A DNA stretch of 64,000 bases from the NCBI GenBank assembly GCA_015680685.1, contig MNCI01036144.1:626803-690802 (forward strand), in the 5' to 3' direction. This DNA comes from Gnetum montanum (Eukaryota; Streptophyta; Gnetopsida; Gnetales; Gnetaceae). The notes beneath the pieces were generated by a model. It saw only the letters and a list, made by a program, of their open reading frames with translations, was not told where the DNA came from and searched no databases. Within the stretch, counting starts at the first letter, position 1. Each line of letters begins with the position of its first letter. Below, in pieces: positions 23,283 to 38,000 of this stretch. Position numbers and translations under genes: made by a program.

Positions 23283-26260
23283 TTTCAAAATGTTTATAAT
23301 TTTATATGCTTTGAACAATGATAAATGAAATCAGGATTATTCCCAAGAGTTTTTCACCTCTTAGAAAATGTAACCATATCATGTAGTAGAAACATCGAAA
23401 TGCAATAATATCATGTACCAGAAATGCAAACTAGTATTGGAAATAGGATTTTATTTTGTTACCTGCATCACTTGCAAAGAAGAGCATGATCACCAGATCT
23501 GAGTTCCCAACCAACTCTTTTCACTTGGTGTGGTAGTGTTGGTTCAAAAATTTCAATTTCTTTGATTAGGATGTCATCTTGATAGTAATTGTTTTACTTT
23601 CTATTATCACAAGAATATATAAACGCATCACTTAGGGTTTCTATAAAGAGTCAGTGTTATTCTGTGTTATCCCAATGGAATCAATCAAAATTTTGTAGGA
23701 AAAAAATGTCGAACTTGTGAAGAAAGTCACCGTGAAATTTGCAGGGAGAATATAGCATATTTGGCTTTCGAAGTGGTCAATTGACATGGTATACGAGATC
23801 TGTTCACGTGTATCTAGATTTAAACCGATCTAGTCATCCTAATATCTAAGAATTATTTTAAGCTTTTAATGGATGCAGATTAGTTGGTGGATTTCTTAGT
23901 GGTATCTTCACCACGTAGCATGTTTCTAGTTGATAGTTTGCTTTCACTAAGGGTCTTAGTGCTTTGGCAATATGTTCCCACCGATAACTGAAAATAAGAA
24001 AAAATATTTTAGGGGCTGAAAAACACCTCTACAATTGTGGGGTTTTGGAATCTAAAGTTTCCAATGGGCATAGGCACCAAATAATTAAAATAAACAAATG
24101 TAATTTATAGGGTGAAAAACACTACCGCAATTATTTGGGGGTTAGGAATTGAAACATTTATTAAAGATATACAGTCAAATTGGAAGGGACCATTCCTTTA
24201 GTGGGAAGGGAGGGCTGGAGTATCAGATCCCAAAAAAATAATATTAGTAAAAGGAACCACTATTTTTCTTGAGCAATGGAGATATAATCCTTTTCAAGTT
24301 CTCATCCTTACAACTAATCTTGGGTGTTGAACCTCAAACAATATATATATTAAAACTAAAAATTCAGAGTACAAAAGCATATTAGATACTTTAAAGAGGA
24401 GAAACTCCAAATTAACAAAAGAAAAGGTGTAACAATATTGGTTGGAAATTTCTTTTCCTATTTTCATCCTTACAACTAATCCTGGAAAACCTCCCCTCTT
24501 AATTATGAAATCAAATATTTCATGAAAAGGTTAACATTGGGTAGAGGAAGAGGATGCCCCACCCTTGTAAAATATGATGACCAGATTTTTCACAAAAGAA
24601 TTAAATAGATCTCATTTATAAATCTATATTAAATAAGATGAGATTCTATTCATGTAATTCCTATCTAATCCCATGTTTAGATTCGGTAATTTTGGTTTGT
24701 TGTAGCTGGTGGTAACATCCAACCAACCATTTTCATCTGCCACACCTCCAAATAATCCATTCAGCCCTGATGAAAGACACCTTGATGGTAGCTTCCAATC
24801 CACAAAATGACATATAGTTATTCCTGCTTTTCGTATATTTGCTCTGAGTTGAACTACACCCATGCTCGTACAACCATATCCATTTAACTTACAATGTGGG
24901 CACTTAGCATCATTTGTTAAACATTGTTTTCACCCACAATCAAATGATGTATAGCACCAGCAATCCCACCAGCCTAGATTTTCTAATGATGATAGTGATT
25001 TGCAATGCTGGTATGGCCCTAACAGTAATAGTACATCCATTTTTCCCGCTAACAACCATATTTTTCAATTTTCTACTAATAATTTTCTATCATATATAAA
25101 TTTTTGACAGTCCAACACATACACCACGCCACCAAATTTTGATATTCCATCTTTAGTGCCACAGTATTTTCCATCTTTGCAACAACGTTCAAATTGGGAG
25201 GCAAATCATTTCAACGCAGTATGTGTTTCCAATGCTACTACATATTAAAATGTAGATTCTATAGATGCTACTTTGCCCAACGCTCACCCTTGTGGCCTTA
25301 CCTCATCCATCCTTCCCTTTGGTTTAGTTTCTTCCTCCACAATGTTTTCTATCTTTGCTCCACCACAGATTCCATCATCTTCTTGTTTGGCTACCTATCA
25401 CCCAACTTCCTAAATGCTGGATATGAATTTTCATTGGTGCATGATCCATATTCACTTTAGGTAAGACGATGCTCAGCCAACCTAGGATGTGGAACCTGTT
25501 GTAGATACTCTCTTCACTACCATGGACGATGAATTTTTTATGCTACTTACACTGATGTGGGGATCGATGATGGTTTGATGGAACCATCCATAGTGGTTGA
25601 AGCTGCATTGAATAATTGTTAGATTGATGCCATGGAAAAGAGCTGCAACAAATTCATAAAAAACAGCACCTAGAGCCTTGTTCATTGTCCATCTAGTAAG
25701 CTAATTATTGGATTAAAATGGATCTTTAAAATTAAAAGAAATCAACATGGTGTGGTGGAAAAAATCAAAGCTCACCTAGTTACCAAAGAATATATCTAGT
25801 AGCAAGGTAGAGATCCTGATGATAGCTTTGCTCCTATTTCATATATGGAACCTGTGAGAATCTTTGTTGCTATTGCTGCACAAGTTGGTCATGCAATTTA
25901 TCTGCATTTCTCAATATATTTCTTAATAAATAAGTGTGCATGGAGAAACCACCAGGTTTCATTAACAAAGGGAAAAAATCATGTTTACAAGCTCTATAAA
26001 GCATTATACGAGCTTGAGTAAGTTCCAAGTGCATGGTACACATGTATTCATGCATTTTTTATGCAAGAAGGCTTAACCAATCTTCAATCCCAAATAGCTA
26101 TATACAAAAAGGTATTTGGTGATGATTACATTATATATATATATATAGATGATTTAAGCTATTTTTTTATCTACAACTACATTAGAAAATAATTTTCTTA
26201 ATGCCATGAAAAATGAATTTGAAATGTCAAATTTGGAAAAGATGTCATACTTTTCATGAA
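23283..26260 (+). repeat. 3-kb array, unit 2 (2978 bp)
   Basis: Same layout as unit 1, with the LTR start fragment at about 24566-24690. It shares the RT deletion with unit 1, but also a run of substitutions and a (TA)n version of the YIDD region with unit 6. Confidence 0.88.
25620..26258 (+). pseudogene. copia RT fragment, array unit 2
   Basis: The fragment reads LIIGLKWIFKIKRN, HGVVEKIKAHLVTKEYI, then a stop and QQGRDPDDSFAPISYMEP. It carries the same short deletion as unit 1 before the INKC-like segment. The stretch encoding the catalytic strand is replaced by a TA-rich run (about 26125-26150) that keeps only the final IDDL-like codons. It ends at the unit junction. Confidence 0.8.
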
Positions 26261-29258
26261 TTTCAAAATGTTTATAATTTTATATGCTTTGAACAATGAT
26301 AAATGAAATCAGGATTATTCCCAAGAGTTCTGCACCTCTTAGAAAATGTAACCATATCATGTAGCAGAAACATCAAAATGCAACAATATCATGTACCAGA
26401 AATGCAAACCAATATTGGAAATAGGATTTTATTTTGTTACCTGCTTCACTTGCAAAGAGGAGCACAATCACAAGATCTGAGTTCCCAACCAACTCTTTTC
26501 ACTTGGTGTGGCAGTGTTGGTTTAGACATTTCAATTTCTTGGATTGGGATGTCATCTTGATAGTAATTGTTTTACTTTCTGTTATCATAAGAAGATATAA
26601 ACGCATCACTTAGGGTTTCTACAAAGAGTCAGTGTTATTCTGTACTATCCCAATGGAATCAATCAAAATTTTGCAAGAAAACAATGTTGAACTTGTGAAG
26701 AAAATCACCATGAAATTTGTAGGAAGAATATAGCAGATTTGGCTTTTGAAGTGGTCAATTGACATGGCATACGAGATCTATTCATGTGTATCTGAATTTA
26801 AATCAATCTGGTCATCCTAATCTATAAGAATTATTTTAAGCTTTTACTTGATGAAGATTAGTTGGTGGGTTTCTTGGTGGTATCTTCACCACGTAGTATG
26901 TTTCTAGTTGATAGTTTGCTTTCACTAAGGGTCTTAGTGCTTTGGCAATATGTTCGCACTGATAACTGAAAATAAGAAAAAATATTTTAGGGGCTGAAAA
27001 ATGCCTCTACAATTGTGGGGTTTTGGAATCTAAAGTTTCCAATGGGCATAAGCACTAAATAATTAAAATAAATAGATGTAATTTATGGGGTTAAAAATAC
27101 AACTGCAATTATTTGGGGGTTAGTAATTGAAACATTTCATAAAGATATATAGTCAAATTCGAAGGGACCATTCCTTTAGTTGGAAGGGAGGGTTGGAGCA
27201 TCAGATCCCAAAAAAAATAATATTAGTAAAAGGAACCACTATTTTTCTTGAGCAATGGAGATATAAGCCTTTTCAAGTTTTCATCCTTACAACTAATCTT
27301 GGTTGTTGAACCTCAAACAATATATATATTAAAACTAAAAATTTAGAGTACAAAAGCATATTGGATACTTTAAAGAGGAGAAACTCCAAATTAACAAAAG
27401 GAAAGGTGTAACAATATTGGTTGGAAATTTCTTTTCCTATTTTCATCCTTACAACTAATCCTAGAAAACCCTCCCCTCTTAATTATGAAATCAAATATTT
27501 CATGAAAAGGTTAACATTGGGTGGAGGAAGAGGATGCCCCACCCTTGTAAAATATGATGACCAGATATTTCATAAAAGAATTAAATAGATCTCGTTCACA
27601 AATCTATATTAAATAAGATGAGATTCTATTCACTTAATTCCTATCTAATCCCATGTTTAGATCTGTTAATTTTGGTTTGTTGTAGGTGGTGGTAACACCC
27701 AACCAACCATTTTCATCTACCGCACCTCCAAACAATCCATTCAGCCCTGATGAAAGACACCTTGATGGTAGCTTCCAATCCACAAAATGACATATAGTTA
27801 TTCCTGCTTTTCATATAGTTGCTCTGAGTTCAACTACACCCACACTCATACAGCCATATCCATTTAACTTACAATGTGGGCACTTAGCATCATCTGTTAA
27901 ACACTGTTTTCACCCACAATCAAATGATGTATAGCACCAGAATCCCACCAGCCTAGATTTTCTAATGATGATAGTGATTTGCAATGATGGTATGGCCCTA
28001 ACAGTAATAGTACATGCATTTTTCCTTCTAACAACTGTATTTTTCAGTTTTCTACCAATAATTTTCTATCATGTATAACTTTTTGACAGTCCAACACATA
28101 CACCACACCACCAAATTTTGATATTCCATCTTTAGTGCCATGGTATTTTCCATCTTTGCAGCAACGTCCAAATTGGGAGGCAAATTATTTCAATGTAGTA
28201 TGTGTTTCCAATGCTACTACATATTAAAATGTAGATTCTATAGATGCTACTCTGCCCAACGCTCACCCTTGTGGCCTTACCTCATTCATCCTTCCCTTTG
28301 GTTTAGTTTCTTCCTCCACAATGTTTTCTATCTTTGCTCCACAACAGATTCCATCATCTTCTTGTTTCGCTACCTATCATCCAACTTCCTAAATGTTGGA
28401 TATGAATTTTCATTGGTGCATGATCCATATTCACTTTAGGTAAGATGATGCTAAGCCAACCTAGGATATGGAACCTATTGTAGATGCTCTCTTCACTACC
28501 ATGGATGATGAATTTTTTATGCTACTTACACTGATGTGGGGACCGATGATGGTTTGATGGAACCATCCATAGTGGTCAAAGCTGCATTGAATAATTGTTG
28601 GATTGATGCCATATAAAAGAGCTACAAAAAATTTACAAAAAAAAACACCTAGAGCCTTGTTTATGGTCCATCTAGTAAGACAATTATTGGATTAAAATGA
28701 GTCTTTAAAATTAAAAGAAATCAACATGGTGTGGTGGAAAAAATCAAAGCTCACCTAGTTACAAAAAAATATATCTAGCACCAAGGTAGAGATTTTGTTG
28801 ATAGCTTTGCTCCTATTTCATATATGGAATCCATGAGAATCTTTCTTGCTATTGTTGCACAAGTTGGCCATGCACTTTATCAACTAAACATGGTATCTGC
28901 ATTTCTTAGTATATTTCTTAATGAAGAAGTGTACGTGGAGCAACCACCATGTTTCATTAACAAAGGAAGAAAATCATGTTTACAGGCTCCATAAAGCATT
29001 ATACGAGCTTGAGTAAGCTCCAAGTGCATGATACACATGTATTCATGCATTTTTTATGGAAAAAGGCTTCACCAATCTTCAATCCCAAAGAGCTATATAC
29101 AAAAAGGTATTTGGTGATGATTACATTTTTGTTTGTTTATATATAGATGATTTAAGCTATTTTTTTATCTACAACTGCATTAAATAATAATTTTCTTAAT
29201 GCCATGAAAAATGAGTTTGGAATGTTGAATTTGAGAAATATGTCATACTTTTTAGGAA
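26261..29258 (+). repeat. 3-kb array, unit 3 (2998 bp)
   Basis: Same layout; LTR start fragment at about 27545-27665. From here on, units keep the RT segment that units 1 and 2 have lost. Confidence 0.88.
28590..29256 (+). pseudogene. copia RT fragment, array unit 3
   Basis: The fragment keeps the YQLNMVSAFLS segment missing from units 1 and 2, followed by FLNEEVYVEQPPCFINKG, and the catalytic FVCLYIDDLS (near 29125-29155). KWIF of the other units reads as K followed by a changed codon here. It stops at the junction after the SYFLGI-type stretch. Confidence 0.82.
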
Positions 29259-32044
29259 TTTCAAAATGTTTATAATTTTATATGCTTTGAACAATGATAA
29301 ATGAAATTAGGATTGTTCCCAAGAGTCCTGCACCTCTTAGAAAATGTAACCATATCATGTAGCAGAAACATCGAAATGCAACAATATCATGTATCAAAAA
29401 TGCAAACTAGTATTGGAAATAGGATTTTATTTTGTTACCTGCATCACTTGCAAAGAGCAGCATGATCACCAGATTTGAGTTCCCAACCGACTCTTTCCAC
29501 TTGGTTTAACTTGGTGTGGTAGTGTTGGTTCACACATTTCAAATTCTTGGATTGGGATGTCATCTTGATGGTAATTGTTTTTCTTTCTATTATCACAGGA
29601 AGATATAAACACATTGCTTAAGGTTTCTGCAAAGAGTCAGTGTTATTCTGTGCTATTCCAATGAAATCAATCAAAATTTTGCAGGAAAAAATGTCAAACT
29701 TGTGAAGAAAATCATTGTGAAATTTGCATGAAGAATACAGAAGATCTGGCTTTTCATGCGGTCGATCAGAATACGAGATCTGTTCATGCATATTTATATG
29801 TGTACTAGGACTAGACTTAAACTATTCTAGTCATCCTAACCTCTAAGAATTATTTTAACCTCTTACTTGATGTAGATTAGTCGGTGGGTTTCTTGGTGGT
29901 ATCTTCACCAAGTAGTGTGTTTATAGTTAATAGTTTTCTTTCACTAAGGGTATTAGTGCTTTGACAATATGTTGGCACCAATATCTGAAAATAAGCAGAA
30001 ATATTTTAGGGGCTGAAAAATGACTCTACAATTATGGGATTTTGGAATCTAAAGTTTACAGTGGGCATAGGCACCAAATAATTAAAATAATCAAATGTAA
30101 TGTAGAGGGTGAAAAACACTACCGCAATTATTTGGGGGTTAGGAATTGAAACATTTCTCAAAGATATATAGTCAAATTGGAAGGGACCATTCCTTTGATG
30201 GGAAGGGAGGGCTGGAGTGTCAGATGCCAAAAAAATAATATTAGTAAAAGGAACAACCTTTTTTTTTAGCAATGGAGATATAAGTCTTTTCAAGTTTTCA
30301 TCCTTGTTAAATATGATGACCCACCCTTGTGAAATATGATGACCAGATATTTCACAAAAGAATTAAATAGATCTCATTCATAAATCTATATTAAATAAGA
30401 TGAGATTTTATTCATGTAATTCCTATCTAATCCCATGTTTAGATCTATTAATTTTGGTTTGTTGTAGCAGGTGGTAACACCCAACCAACCATTTTCATCT
30501 GTTGCACCTGCAAACAATAAATTTAGCCTTGATGATGGACACCTTGATGGTAGCTTCCAATCCACGAAATGACATATAGTTATTCCTGCTTTTCATATAG
30601 TTGCTCCGAGTTGAACTACACCCACACTTGTATAGTCATATCCATTTAACTTACAATGTGGGTAGTTAGCATCATCTATTAAACAGTGTTTTCACCCACA
30701 ATCAAATGATGTAGAACACCAAAAATCCCACCATCCTACATTTTCTAATGATGACAGTGATTTGCAATGCTGGTATGGCCCTAACAGTAATAGTACATCC
30801 ATTTTTCCCTCTAACAACCATATTTTTCAGTTTTCTACCAATAATTTTCTATCACTTACAACTTTTTGATAGTCCAACACATACACCACGCCACCAAATT
30901 TTGATATTCCATCTTTAGTGCCACAGTATTTTCCATCTCTGCAGCAATGTCCAAATTGGGAGGCAAATCATTTCAACATAGTATGTGTTTCCAATGCTAC
31001 TACATATTAGAATGTAGATTCTATAGATGCTACTCTGCCCAACGCTCACCCTTGTGGCCTTACCTCATCCATCCTTCCCTTTGGTTTAGTTTCTTCCTCC
31101 ACAATGTTTTCTATCTTTGCTCCACAATAGATTCCACCATCTTCTTGTTTGGCTACCTATCACCCAACTTCCTAAATGCTGAATATGAATTTTCATTGGT
31201 GCATGATCCATATTCACTTTAGGTAAGACGATGCTGAGCCAACCTAGGATATGGAACCTATTGTAGATGCTCTCTTCACTACCATGGATGATGAATTTTT
31301 TATGCTACTTACACTGATGTGGGGATTGATGATGATTTGATGGAACCATCCATAGTGGTCAAAGTTGCATTGAATAATTGTTGGATTTATGCCATGGAAA
31401 AGAGCTACAAAAAATTCATAAGAAAACAACACCTAGAGCCTTGTTCATGGTCCATCTAGTAAGCCAATTATTGGATTAAAATGGATCTTTAAAATTAAAA
31501 GAAATCAACATGGTGTGGTGGAAAAAATCAAAGCTCACCTAGTTACCAAAGAATATATCCAGCACCAAGGTAGAGATTTTGATGATAAATTTGCTCCTAT
31601 TTCATATATGGAATCCATGAGAATATTTCTTGCTATTGCTGCACAATTTGGCCATGAAATTTATCAACTAAACATGGTATCTGCATTTCTTAGTAGATTT
31701 CTTAATGAAGAAGTGTGCATGGAGCAACCACTAGGTTTCATTAACAAAGGAAAAAAATCATGTTTACAAGCTCTATAAAGCATTATACGAGCTTGAGTAA
31801 CCTCCAAGTGCATGGTACACATGTATTCATGCATTTTTTATGCAAAAAGGCTTCACCAATCTTCAATCCCAAATAGCTATATACAAAAAGGTATTTGGTG
31901 ATGATTACATTTTTGTTTGTTTATATATAGATGATTTAAGCTATTTTTTTTTATCTACAACTGCATTAAAAAATAATTTTCTTAATGCCATGAAAAATGA
32001 ATTTGAAATGTTGAATTTGGGAAAGATGTCATACTTTTTAGGAA
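29259..32044 (+). repeat. 3-kb array, unit 4 (2786 bp, internal deletion)
   Basis: This unit lacks about 215 bp before the LTR fragment. The sequence jumps from tttcatcctt to an extra aaatatgatga copy at about 30300-30318, next to the LTR start at 30328. The deletion explains the shorter length. Confidence 0.87.
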
Positions 32045-32045
32045 T
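31375..32045 (+). pseudogene. copia RT fragment, array unit 4
   Basis: This is the best-preserved RT piece. A frame of 87 codons (31515-31778) covers VEKIKAHLVTKEYIQHQGRD, FAPISYMESMRIFLAIAAQF, YQLNMVSAFLSRFLNEEV and EQPLGFINKGKKS. A second frame (31840-32061) covers IYKKVFGDD, YIFVCLYIDDLSYFF and MSYFLGI, then runs off into the next unit as SKCL and a stop. It still lacks the C-terminal RT and RNase H parts. Confidence 0.85.
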
Positions 32046-35000
32046 TTCAAAATGTTTATAATTTTATATGCTTTGAACGATGATAAATGAAATTAGGATT
32101 GTTCCCAAGAGTCTTGCATCTCTTAGAAAATGTAACCATATCATGTAGCAAAAACATCGAAATGCAACAATATCATGTACCAAAAATGCAAACCAGTATT
32201 GGAAATAGGATTTTATTTTGTCACCTGCATCACTTGCAAAGAGTAGCATGATCACCAGATCTGAGTTCCCAACCAACTCTTTCCACTTGGTTTAACTTGG
32301 TGTCATAGTGTTGGTTCACACATTTCAATTTCTTGGATTGGGATGTCATCTTGATGGTAATTTTTTTTCTTTCTATTATCACAGGAAGATATAAATGCGT
32401 CGCTTAAGGTTTTTGCAAAGAGTCAGTGTTATTCTATGCTATTCCAATGAAATCAATCAAAATTTTGCAGGAAAAAAATGTCAAACCTCTTAAAGAAAAT
32501 CACTGTGAAATTCACTGGAAGAATACAGCAGATCTGGCTTTTGATGTGGTTGATCAGCATACAAGATCTATTCACGCATATTTATATGTGTACTAGGTCT
32601 AGACTTAAACCAATCTGGTCATCCTAATCTCTAAGAATTATTTTAACCTCCTACTTGATGCAGATTAGTCGGTGGGTTTATTGGTGGTATCTTCACCATG
32701 TAGCATGTTTCTAGTTAATAGTTTGCTTTCACTAAGGGTCTTAGTGCTTTGGCAATATGTTGGCACCAATAACTGAAAATAAGAAAAAATATTTTAGGCA
32801 TTGAAAAATGCCTATACAATTGTGGAGTGTTGGAATGTAAAGTTTCCTGTGGGCATAGGCACTAAATAATTAAAATAAACAAACACAATTTAGAGGGTGA
32901 AAAACACTATTCCAATTATTTGGGGGTTAAGAATTGAAACATTTCTCAAAGATATATACTCAAATTGGAAGGGACCATTCCTTTGGTGTGAAGGAAGGGA
33001 TGGAGTGTCAGATCCCAAAAAAATAATATTAATAAAAGGAACCACTTTGTTTTATTTAAGCAATGGAGATATAAGTCTTTTCAAGTTTTCATCCTTACAA
33101 CTAATCTTGGGTGTCGAACCTCAAACAATATATATATTAAAACTAAAAATTTAGAGTACAAAAGCATATGGGTACTTTAAAGAGGAGAAACTGCAAATTA
33201 ACAAAAGAAAAGGTGTAACAAGGTTGGTTGGAAATGTCTTTTCCTATTTCCATCCTTACAACTAATTTTGGAAAATCTCCTCTCTTAATTATGAAATCAA
33301 ATATTTCATCAAAAGGTTAACATTGGGTGGAGGGAGAGGATGCACCACCCTTGTGAAATATGATGACTAGATATTTCATAAAAGAATTAAATAGATCTCA
33401 TTCATAAATCTATATTAAATAATATGAGATTCTATTCATGTAATTCCTATCTAATCCCATGTTTAGATCTGTTAATTTTGGTTTTTTGTAGCAGGTGGTA
33501 ACACCCAACCAACCATTTTCATCTATTGTAGCTATAAAAAATCCATTCAGCCCTGATGATGGACACCTTGATGGCAGCTTCCAATCCATGAAATGACATA
33601 CAATTATTCCTACTTTGTATATAGTTGCTCCGAGTTGAACTACACCCACACTCGTATAGTCATATCCATTTGACTTACAATGTGGGCACTTAGCATCATC
33701 TGTTAAACACTGTTTTCACCCACAATCAAATGATGTACAACACCAGCAATCCCACCATCCTAGATTTTCTAATGATGACAACAATTTGCAATGCTGGTAT
33801 GGACCTAATAGTAATAGTACATCCATTTTTCCCTATAACAACCATATTTTTCAGTTTTTTGCCAATAATTTTCTCTCACTTACAACTTTCTAACAGTCCA
33901 ACACATACACCATGCCACCAAATTTTGATATTCCATCTTTAGTGTCACAGTATTTTCCATATCTGTAGCAACGTCCAAATTGGGAGGTAAATCATTTCAA
34001 TGTAGTATGTGTTTCCAATGCTACTACATACTAGAATGTAGATTCTATAAATGCTACTCTGCCCAACGCTCACCTTTATGGCCTTACCTCATCCATCCTT
34101 CCATTTGGTTTAGTTTCTTCGTCCACAATGTTTTCTATCTTTGCTCCACAACAGATTCCATCATCTTCTTATTTGGCTACCTATCAAGCAACTTCCTAAA
34201 TGCTGGATATGAATTTTCATTGGTGCATGATCCATGTTCACTTTAGGTAAGACGATGCTCAGCCAACCTAGGACATGGAACCTATTGTAGATGCTCTCTT
34301 CACTACCATGGATGATGAAATTTTTTATGCAACTTACACTGATGTGGGGATCGATGATGGTTTGATGGAACCATCCATAGTGGTCAAAGTTGCATTGAAT
34401 AATTGTTGAATTGATGCCATATAAAAGAGCTACAACAAATTCACAAAACAATAACACCTAGAGCCTTGTTCATGGTCCATCTAGTAAGCCAATTATTGGA
34501 TTAAAATGGATCTTTAAAATTAAAAGAAATCAACATGGTGTGGCAAAAAAAAAATCAAAGCTCACCTGGTTACCAAAGAATATATCTAGCACCAAGGTAG
34601 AGATTTTGATGATAGCTTTGCTTCTATTCCATATATGGAATCCATGAGAATCTTTCTTGCTATTACTGCACAATTTGGCCATGCAATTTATCAACTAAAC
34701 ATGGTATCTGCATTTCTTAGTAGATTTCTTAATGAAGAAGTGTGTATGGAGAAACCACTAGGTTTCATTAACAAAGGAAAAAAATCATGTTTACAAGCTC
34801 TATAAAGCATTATACGAGCTTGAGTAACCTCCAAGTGCATGGTACACATGTATTCATGCATTTTTTATGCAAAAAGGCTTCACCAATCTTCAATCCCAAA
34901 TAGCTATATACAAAAAGGTATTTGGTGATGATTACATTTTTTTTGTTTATATATAGATGATTTAAGCTATTTGTTTTTATCTACAACTGCATTAAAAAAT

Positions 35001-35070
35001 AATTTTCTTAATGCCATGAAAAATGAATTTGAAATGTCAAATTTGGGAAAGATGTCATACTTTTTAGGAA
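32045..35070 (+). repeat. 3-kb array, unit 5 (3026 bp)
   Basis: Same layout; LTR start fragment at about 33351-33475. Confidence 0.88.
34395..35070 (+). pseudogene. copia RT fragment, array unit 5
   Basis: The fragment is close to unit 4 (QLNMVSAFLSRFLNEEVCME, KPLGFINKGKKS). An extra A-run near 34545-34555 shifts the frame at the VEKIK position. One codon is lost next to the catalytic LYIDDLSY. It ends at the unit junction. Confidence 0.82.
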
Positions 35071-38000
35071 TTTCAAAATGTTTATAATTCTATATGCTTT
35101 GAACAATGATAAATGAAATTAGGATCGTTCCCAAGAGTCTTGAACCTCTTAGAAAATGTAATCATATCATGTAGCAGAAATATTGAAATGCAACAATATC
35201 ATGTACCAAAAATGCAAACCAGTATTGGAAATAGGATTTTATTTTGTCACCTGCATCATTTGCAAAGAGAAGCACAATCACCATATCTGAGTTCCCAACC
35301 AGCTCTTTCCACTTGGTTTAACTTGGTATGGTAGTGTTGGTTTACACATTTCAATTTCTTTGATTGGGATGTCATCTTGATGGTAATTGTTTTTCTTTCT
35401 ATTATCACAGGAAGATATAAACATGTTACTTAAGGTTTCTGCAAAGAGTAAATGTTATTTTGTGCTATCACAATGAAATCAATCAAAATTTTGTAGGAAA
35501 AAAATGTCAAACTTGTAAAGAAAATCACTGTGAAATTCACAGGAAGAATACAGTAGATTTGGCTTTTGAAGCGGTCGATCAGCATATGAGATCTGTTCAC
35601 GTGTATTTATATGTGTACTAGATCTGGACTTAAACCAATCCAGTCATCCTAATCTCTAAGAATTATTTTAACCTCTTACTTGATGCAGATTAGTCGGTGG
35701 GTTTCGTGGTGGTATCTTCACCATGTAGCGTGTTCTAGTTAATAGTTTACTGTCACTAAGGGTCTTAGTGTCTTGGCAATATGTTGGCACCAATAATTGA
35801 AAATAAGCAAAAATATTTTAGTGGCTTAAAAATGCTTATACAATTGTGGGGTGTTGGAATATAAATTTTCCGGTGGGCATAGGCACCGAATAATTAAAAT
35901 AAACAAATGTAATTTAGAGGGTGAAAAACACTACTACAATTATTTGGGGGTTAGGAATTGAACATTTCTCAAAGATATATAGTCAAATTGGAAGGGACCA
36001 TTCCTTTGGTGGGAAGGGAGGGATGGAGTGTTAGATCCCAAAAAAATAATATTAGTAAAAGCAACCGCTTTTTTTCTAAGTAATGGAGATATAAGCTTTC
36101 TCAAGTTTTCATCCTTACAACTAATCTTGGGTGTTGAACCTCAAACAATATATATATTAAAACTAAAAATTCAGAGTACAAAAGCATATGGGTACTTTAA
36201 AGAGGAGAAACTCCAAATTAACAAAAGGAAAGGTCTAACAGGGTTGGTTGGAAATGTCTTTTCCTATTTTCATCCTTACAACTAATTTTGGAAAACCTCC
36301 CCTCTTAATTAAGAAATCAAATATTTCATGAAAAGGTTAACATTGGGTGGAGGAAGAGGATGCCCCACCCTTTTGAAATATGATGACCAGATATTTCAAA
36401 AAAGAATTAAATAGATCTCATTCATGAATCTATATTAAATAACATGAGATTATATTCATGTAATTCCTATAGAATCCCATGTTTAGATCTATTAATGTTG
36501 GTTTGTTTTAGCAGGTGGTAACACCCAACCAACCATTTTCATTTGCTGCACTTGCAAACAATCCATTCAGCCTTGATGATGGACACCTTGATGGTAGCTT
36601 CCAATCCACAAAATGACATACAGTTATTTCTACTTTGCATATAGTTGCTCTGAGTTGAACTACACCCACACTCATACAGCCATATCCATTTAACTTACAG
36701 TGTGGGCACTTAGCGTCATCTGTTAAACACTGTTTTCACCCACACTCAAATGATGTACAACACCAGCAATCCCACCATCCTATATTTTCTAATGATGACA
36801 GCGATTTGCAATCCTGGTATGGCCCTAATAGTAATAGTACACCTATTTTTCCTGCTAACAACCATATTTCTCAGTTTTCTGCCAATAATTTTCTATCACC
36901 TACAACTTTCTGACAGTCGAACACATACACCATGCCACCAAATTTCGATATTCCATCTTTAGTGCCATGGTATTTTCCATCTCTGCAACAACGTCCAAAT
37001 TGGAAGGCAAATCATTCCAACGCAGTATCTATTTCCAACGCTACTACATATTAGAATGTAGATTTTATAGATGCTACTTTACCTAATGCTCACCCTTGTA
37101 GCCTTACCTCACCCATCCTTCCCTTTGGTTTAGTTTCTTCCTCACAATGTTTTCTATCTTTGCTCCACCGTAGATTCCATCATCTTCTTGTTTGGCTACC
37201 TATCACCCAACTTCCTAAATGTTGGATATGAATTTTCATTGGTGCATGATCCATATTCACTTTAGGTAAGACGATGCTCAGCCAACCTAGGATGTGGAAC
37301 CTGTTGTAGATACTCTCTTCACTACCATGGACGATGAATTTTTTATGCTACTTACATTGATGTGGGGATTGATGATGGCTTGATGGAACCATCCATAGTG
37401 GTTGAAGCTGCATTGAATAATTGTTAGATTGATGCCATGGAAAAGAGCTGCAACAAATTCATAAAAAACAACACCTAGAGCCTTGTTCATGGTCCATCTA
37501 GTAAGCCAATTATTGGATTAAAATGGATCTTTAAAATTAAAAGAAATTAACATGGTGTGGTGGAAAAAATCAAAGCTCACTTAGTTACCAAAGAATATAT
37601 CCAGCACCAAGGTAGAGATTTTGATGATAGCTTTGCTCCTATTTCATGGATGGAATTTGTGAGAATCTTTCTTGCTATTGCTGCACAAGTTGGCCATGCA
37701 ATTTATCAACTAGAGATGGTATCTACATTTCTTAATAGATTTCTTAATGAAGAAGTTTGCATGGGGCAACCACCAGGTTTCATTAACAAAGGAAAAAAAT
37801 CATGTTTACAAGCTCTATAAAGCATTATACGAGCTTGAGTAACCTCCAAGTGCATGGTACACATGTATTCATGCGTTTTGTATGCAAGAAGGTTTAACTA
37901 ATCTTCAATCCCAAACAGCTATATACAAAAAGGCATTTGTTGATGATTACATTATATATATATATATATAGATGATTTAATTTATTTTTTTTATCTACAA

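Noticed and set aside
22181-34246. Open frames of 88-99 codons repeated in array units 1-5 (22181, 25194, 28140, 30947, 33980)
   Set aside because: They recur because the DNA is tandemly repeated. The frame is lost in unit 6, resembles no protein, and another frame looks like the Ser/Pro-rich linker upstream of copia RT.
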